A stretch of 26,388 nt of DNA. Origin: Bacteroidota bacterium. GTDB taxonomy: Bacteria; Bacteroidota; Bacteroidia; UBA8524. The notes beneath the pieces were generated by a model. That model was not told the origin of the DNA. It saw nothing but the letters and a program-made list of their open reading frames with translations, and did not search any database. Both the position numbers and the translations under genes were made by a program. Position 1 is the first letter of the stretch, and each line of letters begins with the position of its first letter. Where the stretch lies: contig DQHT01000050.1 in NCBI GenBank assembly GCA_003531115.1, positions 448-26,835 of the forward strand. Reading direction: 5' to 3'. Positions 15,315-24,085 of this stretch are shown here, one piece after another.

Positions 15315-15968
15315 ATGTCTATACAATCAAATACGGAGATCCTGTATTTTTATGATGCGCTATGCGGTTGGTGCTATGGATTTAGCCCGGTGATCAGTCG
15401 CTTTAATGAAAAATATGAAGACCAGATCCGCTTTCGTGTTTTTTCAGGCGGAATGATGATGGGGGAACGAAGCGGACCTATCAATACGGTAGCACCCTAT
15501 ATCAAAAACAGTTACCGGGATGTGGAAGAACGTGCCGGAATTAAGTTTGGCGATGCATTTCTAAAAAATATCCTGGAACCGGGAACAGCGGTATTATCCT
15601 CCCTGGAGCCCGCTATTGCCATGGCTGTGTTTAAAAGTTTTGAAAGTGGCAAGGATATACGTTTTGCATCGGCTCTGCAAAAAGCCATTTATTATGACGG
15701 CATTCTTTCAAGCGACCTCAAGGCTATGATCCCTTATGCCGTAGAATTGGGTATAGACGAACAGGAATTCCGTATCCGCCTGAACGACCCGCTTTATCAC
15801 GACCGGGCATTCGACGATTTCCGCACCTGCCAGCGTTTTGGGATACAGGGTTTTCCGAGTACCGTGCTTCTGCATGAAGATAAGTACTACCTGCTCGGAC
15901 ATGGTTACACCGACTTCGAAACGCTCGAATCCCGGATGAAGGAGGTGCTGGCTGAGGCGCTTGTTTAG
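15315..15968 (+). CDS. DsbA-family thioredoxin-fold oxidoreductase (FrnE-like)
   Basis: The 217-residue protein begins MSIQSNTEILYFYDALCGWC and carries a thioredoxin CxxC active site, Cys17-Gly-Trp-Cys20, in YFYDALCGWCYGFSP. A helical insertion follows, and the fold closes with GIQGFPSTVLL, where Pro181 is the expected cis-proline next to the active site. It lacks a signal peptide, so it is probably cytosolic, like FrnE-type DsbA relatives that act on protein or small-molecule thiols. The longer frame from 15186 is rejected because it would translate through the heptamer array at 15254-15281, and its extra N-terminus is not family-like. A TATACCTTTTG close to a -7 box (one extra T) lies ~15 bases upstream. 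lepA follows after 208 bases. Confidence 0.85.
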   Translation: MSIQSNTEILYFYDALCGWCYGFSPVISRFNEKYEDQIRFRVFSGGMMMGERSGPINTVAPYIKNSYRDVEERAGIKFGDAFLKNILEPGTAVLSSLEPAIAMAVFKSFESGKDIRFASALQKAIYYDGILSSDLKAMIPYAVELGIDEQEFRIRLNDPLYHDRAFDDFRTCQRFGIQGFPSTVLLHEDKYYLLGHGYTDFETLESRMKEVLAEALV

Positions 15969-16000
15969 TCTGTTGCTTTCGCGCGAGTAATAGACGCGGG

Positions 16001-16016
16001 GGCGCAAAGGCGCGGA
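16001..16016 (+). repeat. Octamer repeat GGCGCAAA / GGCGCGGA
   Basis: Two 8-base units; the inverted relative TTTGCGCC twice is at 26355-26370. The 15969-16176 spacer also contains the heptamer array at 16059 and the lepA promoter. Confidence 0.5.
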
Positions 16017-16058
16017 GATATTGTTTGCAGATGAGTAAGGATTTCGCTTGAATAGTTA

Positions 16059-16093
16059 ACGCCCAGAACCCAGAACCCATAACCCGAAACCCA
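16059..16093 (+). repeat. Heptamer tandem array (GAACCCA family, 5 units)
   Basis: ACGCCCA, GAACCCA, GAACCCA, TAACCCG, AAACCCA follow at exact 7-base steps, about 85 bases upstream of lepA. The opposite-strand version is at 4687-4714. Confidence 0.8.
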
Positions 16094-16161
16094 GTCTTAC
16101 CTCTTCACTTTCTCTTGTCCAGTATCTTCCAACTTAATACAAAAAATCGAAGCCATTAACG

Positions 16162-16169
16162 TACTTTTG
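16162..16169 (+). promoter_or_regulatory. Bacteroidota-type -7 box (TACTTTTG) of lepA, predicted leaderless start
   Basis: TACTTTTG matches TAnnTTTG and ends seven bases before the lepA ATG at 16177, so the predicted start point coincides with the start codon or the base before it. Confidence 0.55.
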
Positions 16170-16176
16170 CAGCCCC

Positions 16177-17967
16177 ATGGAGCAAATCCGAAATTTCTGC
16201 ATCATTGCCCACATCGACCACGGTAAAAGCACCCTGGCCGATCGTCTGCTCGAAACCACCCGGACGGTTGACGCCCGTAATATGAAGGCGCAGACCCTGG
16301 ACGATATGGACCTCGAAAGAGAACGTGGGATCACCATTAAAAGCCACGCCATACAGATGAGTTATCACCTGGACGGCAAGGATTATATCCTGAACCTGAT
16401 CGACACACCCGGACACGTGGACTTCTCCTATGAAGTTTCCCGTTCCATCGCTGCCTGTGAAGGAGCCTTGTTGATCGTTGATGCCTCCCAGGGCATACAG
16501 GCTCAGACCATTTCGAACCTGTACCTGGCCATCGACCAGGGACTGGAAATTATCCCGGTTCTCAATAAAATGGACCTTCCCGGAGCGATGCCGGAAGAGG
16601 TAAAAGACCAGATCGTCGAGTTGATCGGGTGCAAAAGAGAAGAAATTATCCCTGCCAGCGGAAAAACCGGACTGGGTGTGGATGCCATACTTGAAGCCAT
16701 TGTTACACGGGTTCCTCCTCCCAAAGGCGACCCCAATAAACCGTTGAAAGCGCTGGTTTTCGATTCGGTGTTTAACTCCTACCGGGGTATCATCGCCTAT
16801 TTCAAAATTCTGGATGGCGAGATCCGTACCAATGACCAGGTGAAGTTTATGGCCACCGAACGCAAATACCAGGCGGAAGAGGTGGGTAACCTTTACCTGG
16901 AACGCGCTCCTAAAAAAGTGATCAAAACCGGTGACGTAGGGTATATCATTTCCGGTATCAAAGAAGCCCGCGAAGTAAAAGTAGGGGATACCCTTACGCT
17001 TGTCGACAACCCCTGTGCCGAGGCCATCAAAGGATTTGAAGATGTAAAACCCATGGTATTTGCAGGTATTTATCCTGTTGATACGGATGACTTTGAAGAA
17101 TTACGCGAAGCCATGTACAAGCTCCAGCTTAATGATGCTTCCCTGGTCTTCGAACCGGAATCCTCAGCAGCATTAGGCTTCGGTTTCCGCTGCGGATTTT
17201 TAGGCATGCTCCACATGGAGATCATCCAGGAGCGTTTGGAAAGGGAGTTCAACATGACGGTGATCACCACCGTACCGAACGTTTCCTACCACGCGTATAC
17301 CACCAAAGACGAACTGTTGATCGTCAATAACCCGAGTGACCTTCCCGATCCTTCCCGGATCAACAGGGTAGAGGAGCCGTTTATCAATGCCTCCATCATT
17401 ACTTCCACCGATTATGTGGGCAATATCATGTCGCTCTGTATGGGCCGCAGGGGGATATTAAAAAACCAGCATTACCTCACCCCAACCCGGGTGGAACTGA
17501 ATTTTGAAATGCCCATGGCTGAGGTGGTTTTTGACTTCTATGATAAGCTAAAAAGTTTTTCAAGAGGCTATGCTTCCTTCGATTATTCTCCCTCAGATTA
17601 TCGCCCTTCAGCGCTGGTAAAACTCGATATTTATATCAATAAAAGTCCGGTTGACGCCCTTTCGGCCGTAATCCACCGCGACAGGGCACAGGAATGGGGA
17701 AGAAAGATCTGTGAAAAGTTAAGAGAACTGATCCCGCGCCAGCAATTCGAGATCGTTATACAAGCCGGTATCGGAGCCAAGATCATCGCACGTGAATCCC
17801 TTTCCGCCTTGAGAAAAGACGTAACCGCCAAATGTTACGGCGGGGATATTTCCCGTAAACGTAAACTGCTCGAAAAACAGAAAAAGGGTAAAAAACGCAT
17901 GCGCCAGGTCGGTAACGTGGAGATCCCACAATCGGCATTCATGGCCGTATTGAAAATCGATGATTAG
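16177..17967 (+). CDS. lepA: Elongation factor 4 (LepA)
   Basis: This 596-residue GTPase is full-length LepA/EF4, which acts on translating ribosomes and is linked to initiation and 30S maturation in other bacteria. It opens [21 protein letters not shown]-loop AHIDHGKS (11-18), RERGITI (48-54), DTPGH (76-80), NKMD (130-133). Family landmarks continue with [26 protein letters not shown] and the EF4-specific C-terminal domain ([20 protein letters not shown]), ending in [10 protein letters not shown]. The start fits the family and follows a -7 box by seven bases. It is preceded by the DsbA gene on the same strand, and ends in a palindromic heptamer repeat that overlaps its stop codon. Confidence 0.96.
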   Translation: MEQIRNFCIIAHIDHGKSTLADRLLETTRTVDARNMKAQTLDDMDLERERGITIKSHAIQMSYHLDGKDYILNLIDTPGHVDFSYEVSRSIAACEGALLIVDASQGIQAQTISNLYLAIDQGLEIIPVLNKMDLPGAMPEEVKDQIVELIGCKREEIIPASGKTGLGVDAILEAIVTRVPPPKGDPNKPLKALVFDSVFNSYRGIIAYFKILDGEIRTNDQVKFMATERKYQAEEVGNLYLERAPKKVIKTGDVGYIISGIKEAREVKVGDTLTLVDNPCAEAIKGFEDVKPMVFAGIYPVDTDDFEELREAMYKLQLNDASLVFEPESSAALGFGFRCGFLGMLHMEIIQERLEREFNMTVITTVPNVSYHAYTTKDELLIVNNPSDLPDPSRINRVEEPFINASIITSTDYVGNIMSLCMGRRGILKNQHYLTPTRVELNFEMPMAEVVFDFYDKLKSFSRGYASFDYSPSDYRPSALVKLDIYINKSPVDALSAVIHRDRAQEWGRKICEKLRELIPRQQFEIVIQAGIGAKIIARESLSALRKDVTAKCYGGDISRKRKLLEKQKKGKKRMRQVGNVEIPQSAFMAVLKIDD

Positions 17968-17992
17968 ACCATAGACTATGGTCCATGGTCTA
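17965..17992. repeat. Palindromic heptamer repeat at the lepA stop
   Basis: GACCATAG-A-CTATGGTC (17967-17983) is a perfect palindrome, followed by CATGGTC; TAGACCAT (17965-17972) also pairs with ATGGTCTA (17985-17992). It combines both orientations of the TATGGTC heptamer and includes the lepA TAG stop. Confidence 0.65.
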
Positions 17993-17997
17993 AGATC

Positions 17998-18029
17998 AAA
18001 AAAAAGACCAACCCTTTCAGGTCAGTCTT
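17998..18029 (-). terminator. Rho-independent terminator of the phoH-purC-NHL cluster
   Basis: On the minus strand AAGACTGACC pairs with GGTTGGTCTT (two G-U pairs) around the loop TGAAAG, followed by six more T's. On the plus strand the same arms have two mismatches, so it works mainly for the minus-strand gene that ends at 18054. Confidence 0.82.
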
Positions 18030-18053
18030 TACTATAAGGTATAAAGCGCAGTC

Positions 18054-19949
18054 CTACCGAACCACTACTTTCTGGTTAAATTCATTGCCGCCGTCGCTCA
18101 CTTTGATGAGGTAAACACCGGAGCTCAGGTTGCTGAAACTTACCGACTCACCATCAAAGGCGCCTGCTTCGATCAGTTTTCCGCTAAAATCATAGAGGGT
18201 GAAGGTCAGGTCCGGGTTTTCAAAGCCTTGTATTTTTTGGATCTGGAAACTTCCGCCATTCGGGTTAGGGTAAACGCTGATCAGGTCATTTAGCTCTACC
18301 TGTTTGATACCTAAAGGATTTACCAGGATGTAGTTTGGTTTTACTTTAGTACCAAATCCATCCGCATTCGTGGCTTTTAATGTAACCGAATAGGTGCCTT
18401 GCGCTGCGAATTGAACCTTGGGGTTCTGACTTGTATTGGAAGTTGCACTCACATAGGCGAACGTAGAAGGCGTTATGGTCCATTCCCAGGACGTTGGCGT
18501 ATTGGTCGACTGGTCGGTAAATGAAACCGTTACACCTACCAATACGGTTGTCTGGTCGGCAATAAAGTCAGCAACAGGAGGGTTGCCGGAAGAAATAGTG
18601 ATGTAGTTAGTCCTTGTGGTATCCCCGCTTCCATACGCATTGCTGACGGTAAGTTTTACGGTATAGGTAGTTGCAACACTAAAATTTAAAACCGGATTTT
18701 CTGAGTTTAGGGTAGTTGCGTTCTCCAGAGTGAATCCGGTAGAGGGCGTCAGCTCCCAGGTCCAGCTTGTTGGGTTATTGAGCGATTGACTTGTTAACTG
18801 AACATTTACACCTGTATTGGTTGAGGTGGGGGAAGCTGTAAAACGTGCTTTTGCCCGCAGGTCGATGGAGCGAACGGTATTGTTCCCGGCATCGCATACA
18901 TACAGGATATTTTTAGCCTTGTTAAAAGCCATCAAAGCGGGCTGATAAAAACGGGAATCAGTTCCCTGTCCGTCAGCGTATTCGGTTGTATTCTGATAGG
19001 CACCACAAATGGTCGTTACATTGCCGCTTCCGTCTATTTTACGGATTACATTCGACTGGCTGCTTCCACCTTCGCTCACATACACATTTCCAAAAGCATC
19101 CACTGCCAATCCTGAAGGGCTGTTAAACTCAGCACTTGAGGCAGTGCCATCTGCATGGCCTGTTGCTCCTGAACCGGCATAGGTGCTTACCTCACCGGTA
19201 TTGATATTGATCTTTTTGATCTTATTGTTATAGGAATCTGCCACCAACAGGTAGGTGTTATCCAACATTTCAACGGCCAGAATATTGTTAAAACGGGCAT
19301 TGGTACCGATACCATTTACATCACCGGTTTGTCCGGAACCCCCTGCAAAGGTAGTAACGACGCCACCCGGAGTAATTTTCCGGATCACTTCATTCCAGTT
19401 GTCTGCCACATAAAAATTACCATTGGCATCCACGGCAATATCAACAGGTCCGTCGAAACGGGCAGCAGTGCCGGTTCCATCTACGTGATCACCCGGACTG
19501 ATCAGATCGTCACCAGCAAAAGTTGTTACGGCCTGCCCTTGTCCTATGGTGGTAATACCATTCATCACACGGATGGCATTATTTCCAAAATCGCAAACAT
19601 ATAAATAACCATTCGGGCCAAAGACCATTCCTTTTGGCTGATCATACCTGGCATTGGATCCTGTTTGGTTGATATAACCTACCTGACCCAATAAGGAGCC
19701 GGTTTTTACAAACATTTGGTCATCAGGCAGGAGCAAGCTGATCCGGTGATGCTGAACATCAGAGATAAAAAGCCTGTCGCTGGTATCCACTGCAATTCCA
19801 AAAGGTTGGTTAATGTGTACTGTGAGCGGTGAGCCAGAATAAGGATTGACATTGATATTTCCTTTGCCACCGGCTTCGGTTTTAACAGTTTGTGCATTGG
19901 CCAGGACAAAAAATGCCAGGGCCGATAGAGTTAGGATCGTTTTTTTCAT
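18054..19949 (-). CDS. Secreted NHL-repeat and PKD protein with type IX secretion sorting domain
   Basis: This 631-residue protein has a signal peptide (MKKTILTLSALAFFVLANAQ). Six NHL repeats follow (around 47-70, 104-128, 166-191, 221-246, 277-304, 336-362; for example PKGMVFGPNGYLYVCDFGNN and GPVDIAVDANGNFYVADNWN), enough for one six-bladed beta-propeller. Two PKD-type Ig-like domains lie at ~368-453 and ~459-543, each with TSW.W and Y(T/S)V motifs. The end (~555-631) is a type IX secretion sorting domain: ISVYPNPNGGSF..., TLYDFSGK, LSSGVYLIKV and final KVVVR. It is expected to cross the outer membrane by T9SS and be anchored or released. The ligand is unknown. It is 20 bases after purC and ends before a strong terminator, so it seems to share the phoH-purC transcript. 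Confidence 0.9.
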   Translation of the reverse strand: MKKTILTLSALAFFVLANAQTVKTEAGGKGNINVNPYSGSPLTVHINQPFGIAVDTSDRLFISDVQHHRISLLLPDDQMFVKTGSLLGQVGYINQTGSNARYDQPKGMVFGPNGYLYVCDFGNNAIRVMNGITTIGQGQAVTTFAGDDLISPGDHVDGTGTAARFDGPVDIAVDANGNFYVADNWNEVIRKITPGGVVTTFAGGSGQTGDVNGIGTNARFNNILAVEMLDNTYLLVADSYNNKIKKININTGEVSTYAGSGATGHADGTASSAEFNSPSGLAVDAFGNVYVSEGGSSQSNVIRKIDGSGNVTTICGAYQNTTEYADGQGTDSRFYQPALMAFNKAKNILYVCDAGNNTVRSIDLRAKARFTASPTSTNTGVNVQLTSQSLNNPTSWTWELTPSTGFTLENATTLNSENPVLNFSVATTYTVKLTVSNAYGSGDTTRTNYITISSGNPPVADFIADQTTVLVGVTVSFTDQSTNTPTSWEWTITPSTFAYVSATSNTSQNPKVQFAAQGTYSVTLKATNADGFGTKVKPNYILVNPLGIKQVELNDLISVYPNPNGGSFQIQKIQGFENPDLTFTLYDFSGKLIEAGAFDGESVSFSNLSSGVYLIKVSDGGNEFNQKVVVR

Positions 19950-19969
19950 AAGCGATATTTGATTTAGGA

Positions 19970-20926
19970 TTATAGCGCACCTGATTCCAGGTACTGATTC
20001 ACATTGTTTTCAATTTGGGTATGAATATCCTCGTAACTTCTTTTGATAAAGGGCGTTCCCGTAACTTTTTCATACAATTCAACATAGCGGTCGGTAACCG
20101 AATCTACGAATTCTTCCGTCATTTCCGGAATTTTCTGGTCTTTTTCTCCTGAAAAATCATTTTCGATCAGCCATTGGCGTACAAATTCCTTGGATAATTG
20201 TTTCTGGGCTTTTCCCAATTTTTGGTTGGCCGCATACTCATCCTTATAAAAATACCGGGATGAATCCGGTGTATGCACCTCATCGATCAAAATGATCTTT
20301 CCATCCAGGTTATAACCGAATTCATATTTGGTGTCTACCAGCAAAAGACCACGCTCATCAGCGATCTGTGTGCCGGCTTTATAAAGTTTCCGGGTATAAC
20401 TTTCTATCTGCTCCAGGTCTTTTTTACGCAAAAGCTTCTGTTCCAGTATGCCCTGCATGGATACATCAGAATCATGTCCGCTTGCCGCCTTGATGGTCGG
20501 GGTGATGATAGGCTCTTCAAAACGATCGTTTTCGTTCATTCCGTCAGGCATCCTTACTCCACATACTTCCCTTCGGCCTTCTTTATACTCCCTCCAGGCA
20601 TGTCCTGCCAGGTAGCCACGGATCACCATTTCGATCATGATGGGCTGGCAACGGTGCCCGATCGTTACGTTAGGATCTGGTGTGGCTATCTTCCAGTTTG
20701 GCACCACCGAGGCGGTATCATCCAGCATTTTGGCTGCGATCTGATTCAGGATCTGTCCTTTATAGGGGATCGGTTTGGGCATCACATGGTCGAATGCCGA
20801 AATCCGGTCGCAGGCTACCACGGCCAGGTATTTATCGCCGAGCATATATACATCACGCACTTTTCCCCGGTGGAAACTTTTCTGGTTCCTGAAGAAAAAA
20901 TTGGTTGCTATCAATGAATCTTTCAT
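19970..20926 (-). CDS. purC: Phosphoribosylaminoimidazole-succinocarboxamide synthase (SAICAR synthase)
   Basis: The 318-residue enzyme joins CAIR and aspartate with ATP in purine synthesis. It shows GKVRDVYML (21-29), [11 protein letters not shown] (40-50), [23 protein letters not shown], the [12 protein letters not shown] segment and [12 protein letters not shown] near the end, as in the longer (~300-residue) bacterial and yeast-type enzymes. The ATG at 20926 is one base after the phoH stop, so it is translationally close to phoH, with the last phoH codons (GAG GAG TGA) also giving a Shine-Dalgarno-like GAGGAG. Residues past 240 add a family-typical C-terminal tail. Co-location with the secreted NHL gene is probably chance. 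Confidence 0.95.
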   Translation of the reverse strand: MKDSLIATNFFFRNQKSFHRGKVRDVYMLGDKYLAVVACDRISAFDHVMPKPIPYKGQILNQIAAKMLDDTASVVPNWKIATPDPNVTIGHRCQPIMIEMVIRGYLAGHAWREYKEGRREVCGVRMPDGMNENDRFEEPIITPTIKAASGHDSDVSMQGILEQKLLRKKDLEQIESYTRKLYKAGTQIADERGLLLVDTKYEFGYNLDGKIILIDEVHTPDSSRYFYKDEYAANQKLGKAQKQLSKEFVRQWLIENDFSGEKDQKIPEMTEEFVDSVTDRYVELYEKVTGTPFIKRSYEDIHTQIENNVNQYLESGAL

Positions 20927-20927
20927 A

Positions 20928-21944
20928 TCACTCCTCTGTTTGATCTTTTTCGTAAGCCTGAATAATTTCTTTCACTAATTTATGCCTTACAACATCATTA
21001 ACGGTCAATTCAACCATTTTTATTCCTTTAATTTTTTTCAGGATACGAACCGCCCGCAATAATCCCGACTGCTGTTTTTTGGGCAGGTCGATCTGGGTCA
21101 GGTCGCCTGTTACAATGACCTTGGCATCAGGCCCCATACGGGTCAGGAACATTTTTAGCTGCATGTCCGTAGCGTTTTGCGCCTCATCCAGGATCACAAA
21201 ACAATTGTCGAGGGTCCTTCCCCGCATAAACGCCATCGGAGCGATCTCGATCACCCGTGTTTCAATGAGCGCCTTGAGTTTATCAGCCTGGATCATGTCA
21301 TCCAGCGCATCATAAAGCGGCCTTAAATAGGGATCGATCTTTTCCTTCAGGTCGCCGGGCAGAAAACCCAGGTTTTCACCTGCTTCTACAGCCGGCCTTG
21401 CCAGGATGATCCGTTTGATCTCCTTGTTCTTCAAGGCCCTTACAGCCAAAGCCACGGCAGTATAGGTTTTTCCGGTTCCCGCGGGTCCAAGGGCAAAAAC
21501 GATGTCGTTTTTATCCACCATTTCCACCATCAGCCGCTGGTTTTCTGTACGTGCACGCACAACGCGGCCATGCGGACCATGCACCAGGGCAGGGTCGTTG
21601 GTCTGGCCCGAACGCAGCACTTCCGTCTTTTGCCGGGTAGAAACAGGTACCCGCCGCTCATCCGGCTCGTCGTCGAACACGGAAGTAACCGGACCCGAGT
21701 CGAGTAATTCGTGAAATTTTTGTTCGCTTAATCGCCCTGTTTGCCTCACATACTCAACGAGTAAGGCGAAATCATCGCTAAAACGTTCCAACTCTTTTTC
21801 GTCCCCCTGCGCTTTAACTACATTTCCCCGGCTAATTATTTTTAACTTCGGAAACCTTTGCTGCAGTAACTTCTGGTGAAGATTATTGGTTCCCCATAAA
21901 TCTACCGGACTTACTTCATCCAAAATGATGCTTTTTTCCTTCAA
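20928..21944 (-). CDS. phoH: PhoH-like ATPase
   Basis: The 338-residue product (TTG start) is a PhoH family P-loop ATPase, related to helicases and possibly to RNA processing. It has an N-terminal KH-like region ([13 protein letters not shown], then [12 protein letters not shown]), a low-complexity linker, Walker A GPAGTGKT (~153-160) and Walker B VILDEAQ (~250-256), plus [19 protein letters not shown] and [11 protein letters not shown]. The open frame extends to 22061, but that runs 66 bases into the divergent DUF62 gene, so an internal start is preferred. The chosen TTG at 21944 gives a [12 protein letters not shown]-terminus like other Bacteroidota PhoH proteins; TTG at 21971 is also possible. 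It leads the minus-strand cluster with purC. Confidence 0.85.
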   Translation of the reverse strand: MKEKSIILDEVSPVDLWGTNNLHQKLLQQRFPKLKIISRGNVVKAQGDEKELERFSDDFALLVEYVRQTGRLSEQKFHELLDSGPVTSVFDDEPDERRVPVSTRQKTEVLRSGQTNDPALVHGPHGRVVRARTENQRLMVEMVDKNDIVFALGPAGTGKTYTAVALAVRALKNKEIKRIILARPAVEAGENLGFLPGDLKEKIDPYLRPLYDALDDMIQADKLKALIETRVIEIAPMAFMRGRTLDNCFVILDEAQNATDMQLKMFLTRMGPDAKVIVTGDLTQIDLPKKQQSGLLRAVRILKKIKGIKMVELTVNDVVRHKLVKEIIQAYEKDQTEE

Positions 21945-21995
21945 TGATTTCTGTGCAAATTTGTGCTCCAAAAATAGACTAATTCTCCATACAAA

Positions 21996-22763
21996 TTGGC
22001 TACGATAACGCTCATATCCGACCTCGGTGTAGATAACCATCATTTGGCGCGTTTTCGCCATAAGCTAAAAAAGGAAATGCCGGGCACCGATTTCGAGCTG
22101 ATCACGGCCTCCGTTTCCCGCCACGATGTGGTGGAGGCAGCTTATGTATTGGATGATATCCTCCTCGATTTTGAACCGGATACCATCCATATTGTGGATA
22201 TTGAATCGGATATGCAGCAGTTCGGTCCTGCGCTGGTAGCCCGCGTACACAACCAATGGGTGATCGCTGCCAACAATGGCTTGCTCAGTCTGTTGCGCCA
22301 CGGCCTCGACGCGGTTTTCCAGGATACAGAAGGTTTAAGCGAAAAAGGAGGGACCTTCACCTTATTAAATACCTTCCTTCCCCTGGCCCTGCGCCTGAAT
22401 TTGAAAGGAAGCGCCGGAATGAAAAAGGCGGCGGAGATCATGGAAAAGGCAGGATTGACTCCGGTAATTACGGAAAACGCGATACGGGGAACCATCATTT
22501 ATGTGGATAGTTTTGGCAATGCGGTATCCAATATTACCCGTGAAGACCTGGAACGGGCCGCTGCCAAAAGGAAAATGAGCATACGCCTCAACCGTTTTAA
22601 CCGCCTCCATTCCATTGCCGACCATTATGCCAGTGTACAATTGGGGGAGGCCAATTGTGTATGGACGAACCACAACTACCTGCAGGTGAGCATTTACCAT
22701 GGTGATGCTTCGCGCTTGCTGGGCCTGGAAAAAGGAAAAATGATAACCGTTGAATTTGAATGA
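21996..22763 (+). CDS. DUF62 / SAM hydroxide adenosyltransferase family protein, degenerate active site
   Basis: This 255-residue protein has the DUF62 layout, starting at TTG (MATITLISDLGVDNHHLARF), with HDVVEAAYVLDDILLDF (43-59), AANNGLLSLL (91-100) and a C-terminal barrel segment YVDSFGNAVSNI (169-180). Family members cleave S-adenosylmethionine with water (or chloride in relatives). Residues usual for catalysis are altered: the D-I-(S/T)-H motif before the first helix is replaced by LITASVSRHD (lacking its Asp and His), and the second strand has VDIESDMQ instead of the VDPGVG pattern, although Asp13 of the first loop and Asn94 of the NNG segment remain. It may have reduced or other activity, or be a Bacteroidota subfamily with its own site. 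Its TGA overlaps the start of the next gene (ATGA at 22760). Confidence 0.75.
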   Translation: MATITLISDLGVDNHHLARFRHKLKKEMPGTDFELITASVSRHDVVEAAYVLDDILLDFEPDTIHIVDIESDMQQFGPALVARVHNQWVIAANNGLLSLLRHGLDAVFQDTEGLSEKGGTFTLLNTFLPLALRLNLKGSAGMKKAAEIMEKAGLTPVITENAIRGTIIYVDSFGNAVSNITREDLERAAAKRKMSIRLNRFNRLHSIADHYASVQLGEANCVWTNHNYLQVSIYHGDASRLLGLEKGKMITVEFE

Positions 22764-23062
22764 TCACACGAATAGTTAAGATGCGTTTTCGTCCGGATGG
22801 AATCGAACCCTTCAAGGATGTGTTTGCCCGCTCCAAAGACCAGATCAGGGCTTTCCCTGGTAACAGGCATGTAGAACTGCTCCAGGACCAGAACAACCCC
22901 GAAATATTTTTCACCTACAGCAAATGGGAATCGCCCGAGGCGCTTGAAAGCTACCGCAATTCAGAGTTATTTGAAAAAACCTGGGCGGAAACCAAAGCCT
23001 TGTTTAACGACAAACCCGAGGCCTGGAGCACGGAAAAAAGGGGAGAAGGTCAGGCGGGATAA
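22760..23062 (+). CDS. Antibiotic biosynthesis monooxygenase (ABM) domain protein
   Basis: The 100-residue protein has the dimeric alpha-beta ABM fold: MITRIVKMRFRPDGIEPFKD, then HVELLQDQNNPEIFFTYSKW and the helix ESPEALESYRNSELFEKTW. Relatives include quinol monooxygenases such as YgiN, often acting on small aromatic molecules; many are uncharacterised. There are no clear catalytic residues to confirm activity. Its ATG overlaps the DUF62 stop, so they are translationally coupled. Its end overlaps the end of the convergent yggS-like gene by 13 bases (23050-23062). Confidence 0.8.
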   Translation: MITRIVKMRFRPDGIEPFKDVFARSKDQIRAFPGNRHVELLQDQNNPEIFFTYSKWESPEALESYRNSELFEKTWAETKALFNDKPEAWSTEKRGEGQAG

Positions 23063-23727
23063 GTCCGTTCTCCAAAAATAAGGCTCCCAACACGAACCAG
23101 TGTGCTGCCTTCTTTAACGGCGATCTGATAATCACTGCTCATGCCCATGGAAAGGGTCTTCAAGTCCAAGGATGGATGTCCTGAATAATTGCCCTGCAGT
23201 TGTTCGAACAGCTTGCGGAGTCCTGAAAATTCTTTAGCGATCTGTTTTTCGTCATCCGTAAAAGTGGCCATTCCCATGAGTCCCTGAATTGTTACACCTG
23301 TAAGGCCGGCCAATTCCGGATGATCGAGGATTTGCCTGAGTTCTGCCTCATCCAAGCCAAATTTTGTTTCTTCTTCGGCAATAAACATCTGCAATAAAAC
23401 CGGTATACAACGCCCCGCTTTTTGGGCTTCTTTATGGATCTCCTGAAGCAGCTTCCAACTTTCCACGCTATGGATCAAATGCACATAAGGCGCAAGGTAC
23501 TTCACCTTATTTCTTTGCAGCGTACCTACCTGATGCCAACGCAAAGAGGAAGGGAGTTGGCTTTGTTTTTCGCTCATTTCCTGCACCTTGTTTTCCCCGA
23601 AATCAAGTTGTCCCGCAGCGATAGCCTCCTGGATGGCGCTCACTGGCTTGGTTTTGGATATGGCACAGAGGGTAACATGGGCGGGTAACTGACTTTTTAG
23701 CTTTTGGAGGTTTTCTGCAACAGACAT
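23050..23727 (-). CDS. YggS-family pyridoxal-phosphate homeostasis protein
   Basis: The 225-residue protein is a fold-type III PLP-binding protein (YggS/PROSC/YBL036C family), which helps buffer PLP and affects amino-acid balance; it has no known catalytic role. Near the start is TLCAISKTKP with the PLP lysine at Lys25 (SK), then FGENKVQEM, WHQVGTLQRNK, IHSVESW, QGLMGMATFTDD and LSMGMSSDYQIAVKEGSTLVRVGSLIFGER near the end, all standard. The ATG at 23727 is chosen (family start), not the longer frame to 23799, which would overlap the divergent lipoprotein gene. The 26-base gap to that gene is the divergent promoter area. The 3' end overlaps the ABM gene by 13 bases. Confidence 0.93.
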   Translation of the reverse strand: MSVAENLQKLKSQLPAHVTLCAISKTKPVSAIQEAIAAGQLDFGENKVQEMSEKQSQLPSSLRWHQVGTLQRNKVKYLAPYVHLIHSVESWKLLQEIHKEAQKAGRCIPVLLQMFIAEEETKFGLDEAELRQILDHPELAGLTGVTIQGLMGMATFTDDEKQIAKEFSGLRKLFEQLQGNYSGHPSLDLKTLSMGMSSDYQIAVKEGSTLVRVGSLIFGERTYPA

Positions 23728-23753
23728 GATGCTTTTCCTTAATATTGCCTGAG

Positions 23754-24083
23754 ATGAGAGGACAAATTTTGTTTGCAAGTATAGTGCTATTCCTGGCATC
23801 CTGTCAATCGAATACAGAGATTCCCGAAGACGTCCTTCCGGAGGAAACCATGAAAACCATTTTGGTGGAGGTCAACCTGGTGGAAGGGGCGCTAAAAGCC
23901 AATTTTATCCTGGCCGATTCGGCAAAAATGGTCGCGCCAACACTTTACGAGGAAATTTACAAACGGCACAATACCAATGCTGCCTCCTTTCAAAAAAGCA
24001 TGATCTGGTATTTTGAACACCCCGAAATACTCGAAGAAATTCAAAAGGAAGTTACTGCCGAGTTGCTTTTAAAGCAGCGTTGA
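23754..24083 (+). CDS. DUF4296 lipoprotein
   Basis: The 109-residue protein starts with a lipoprotein signal (MRGQILFASIVLFLASC, Cys17 in LASC), so it is lipid-anchored. The mature part, from PEDVLPEETMKTILVEVNLV to the C-terminus, fits DUF4296, a small family seen almost only in Bacteroidota: the first helix VNLVEGALKAN, YEEIYKRHNTN, SFQKSMIWYFEHPEILEEI and the final helix EVTAELL. The function is unknown. A TTG at 23745 would add three residues, but ATG at 23754 gives the normal signal. It diverges from yggS. Its stop is two bases from the end of the convergent PorP/SprF gene. Confidence 0.85.
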   Translation: MRGQILFASIVLFLASCQSNTEIPEDVLPEETMKTILVEVNLVEGALKANFILADSAKMVAPTLYEEIYKRHNTNAASFQKSMIWYFEHPEILEEIQKEVTAELLLKQR

Positions 24084-24085
24084 GA

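Noticed and set aside
20273..20917. 214-residue frame antisense to purC
   Set aside because: Shadow of a well conserved gene; no domain, no start signal.
21945..22061. 39-residue N-terminal extension of PhoH
   Set aside because: Its first part overlaps the divergent DUF62 gene; the family starts near KEKSIILDE. The exact start remains uncertain.
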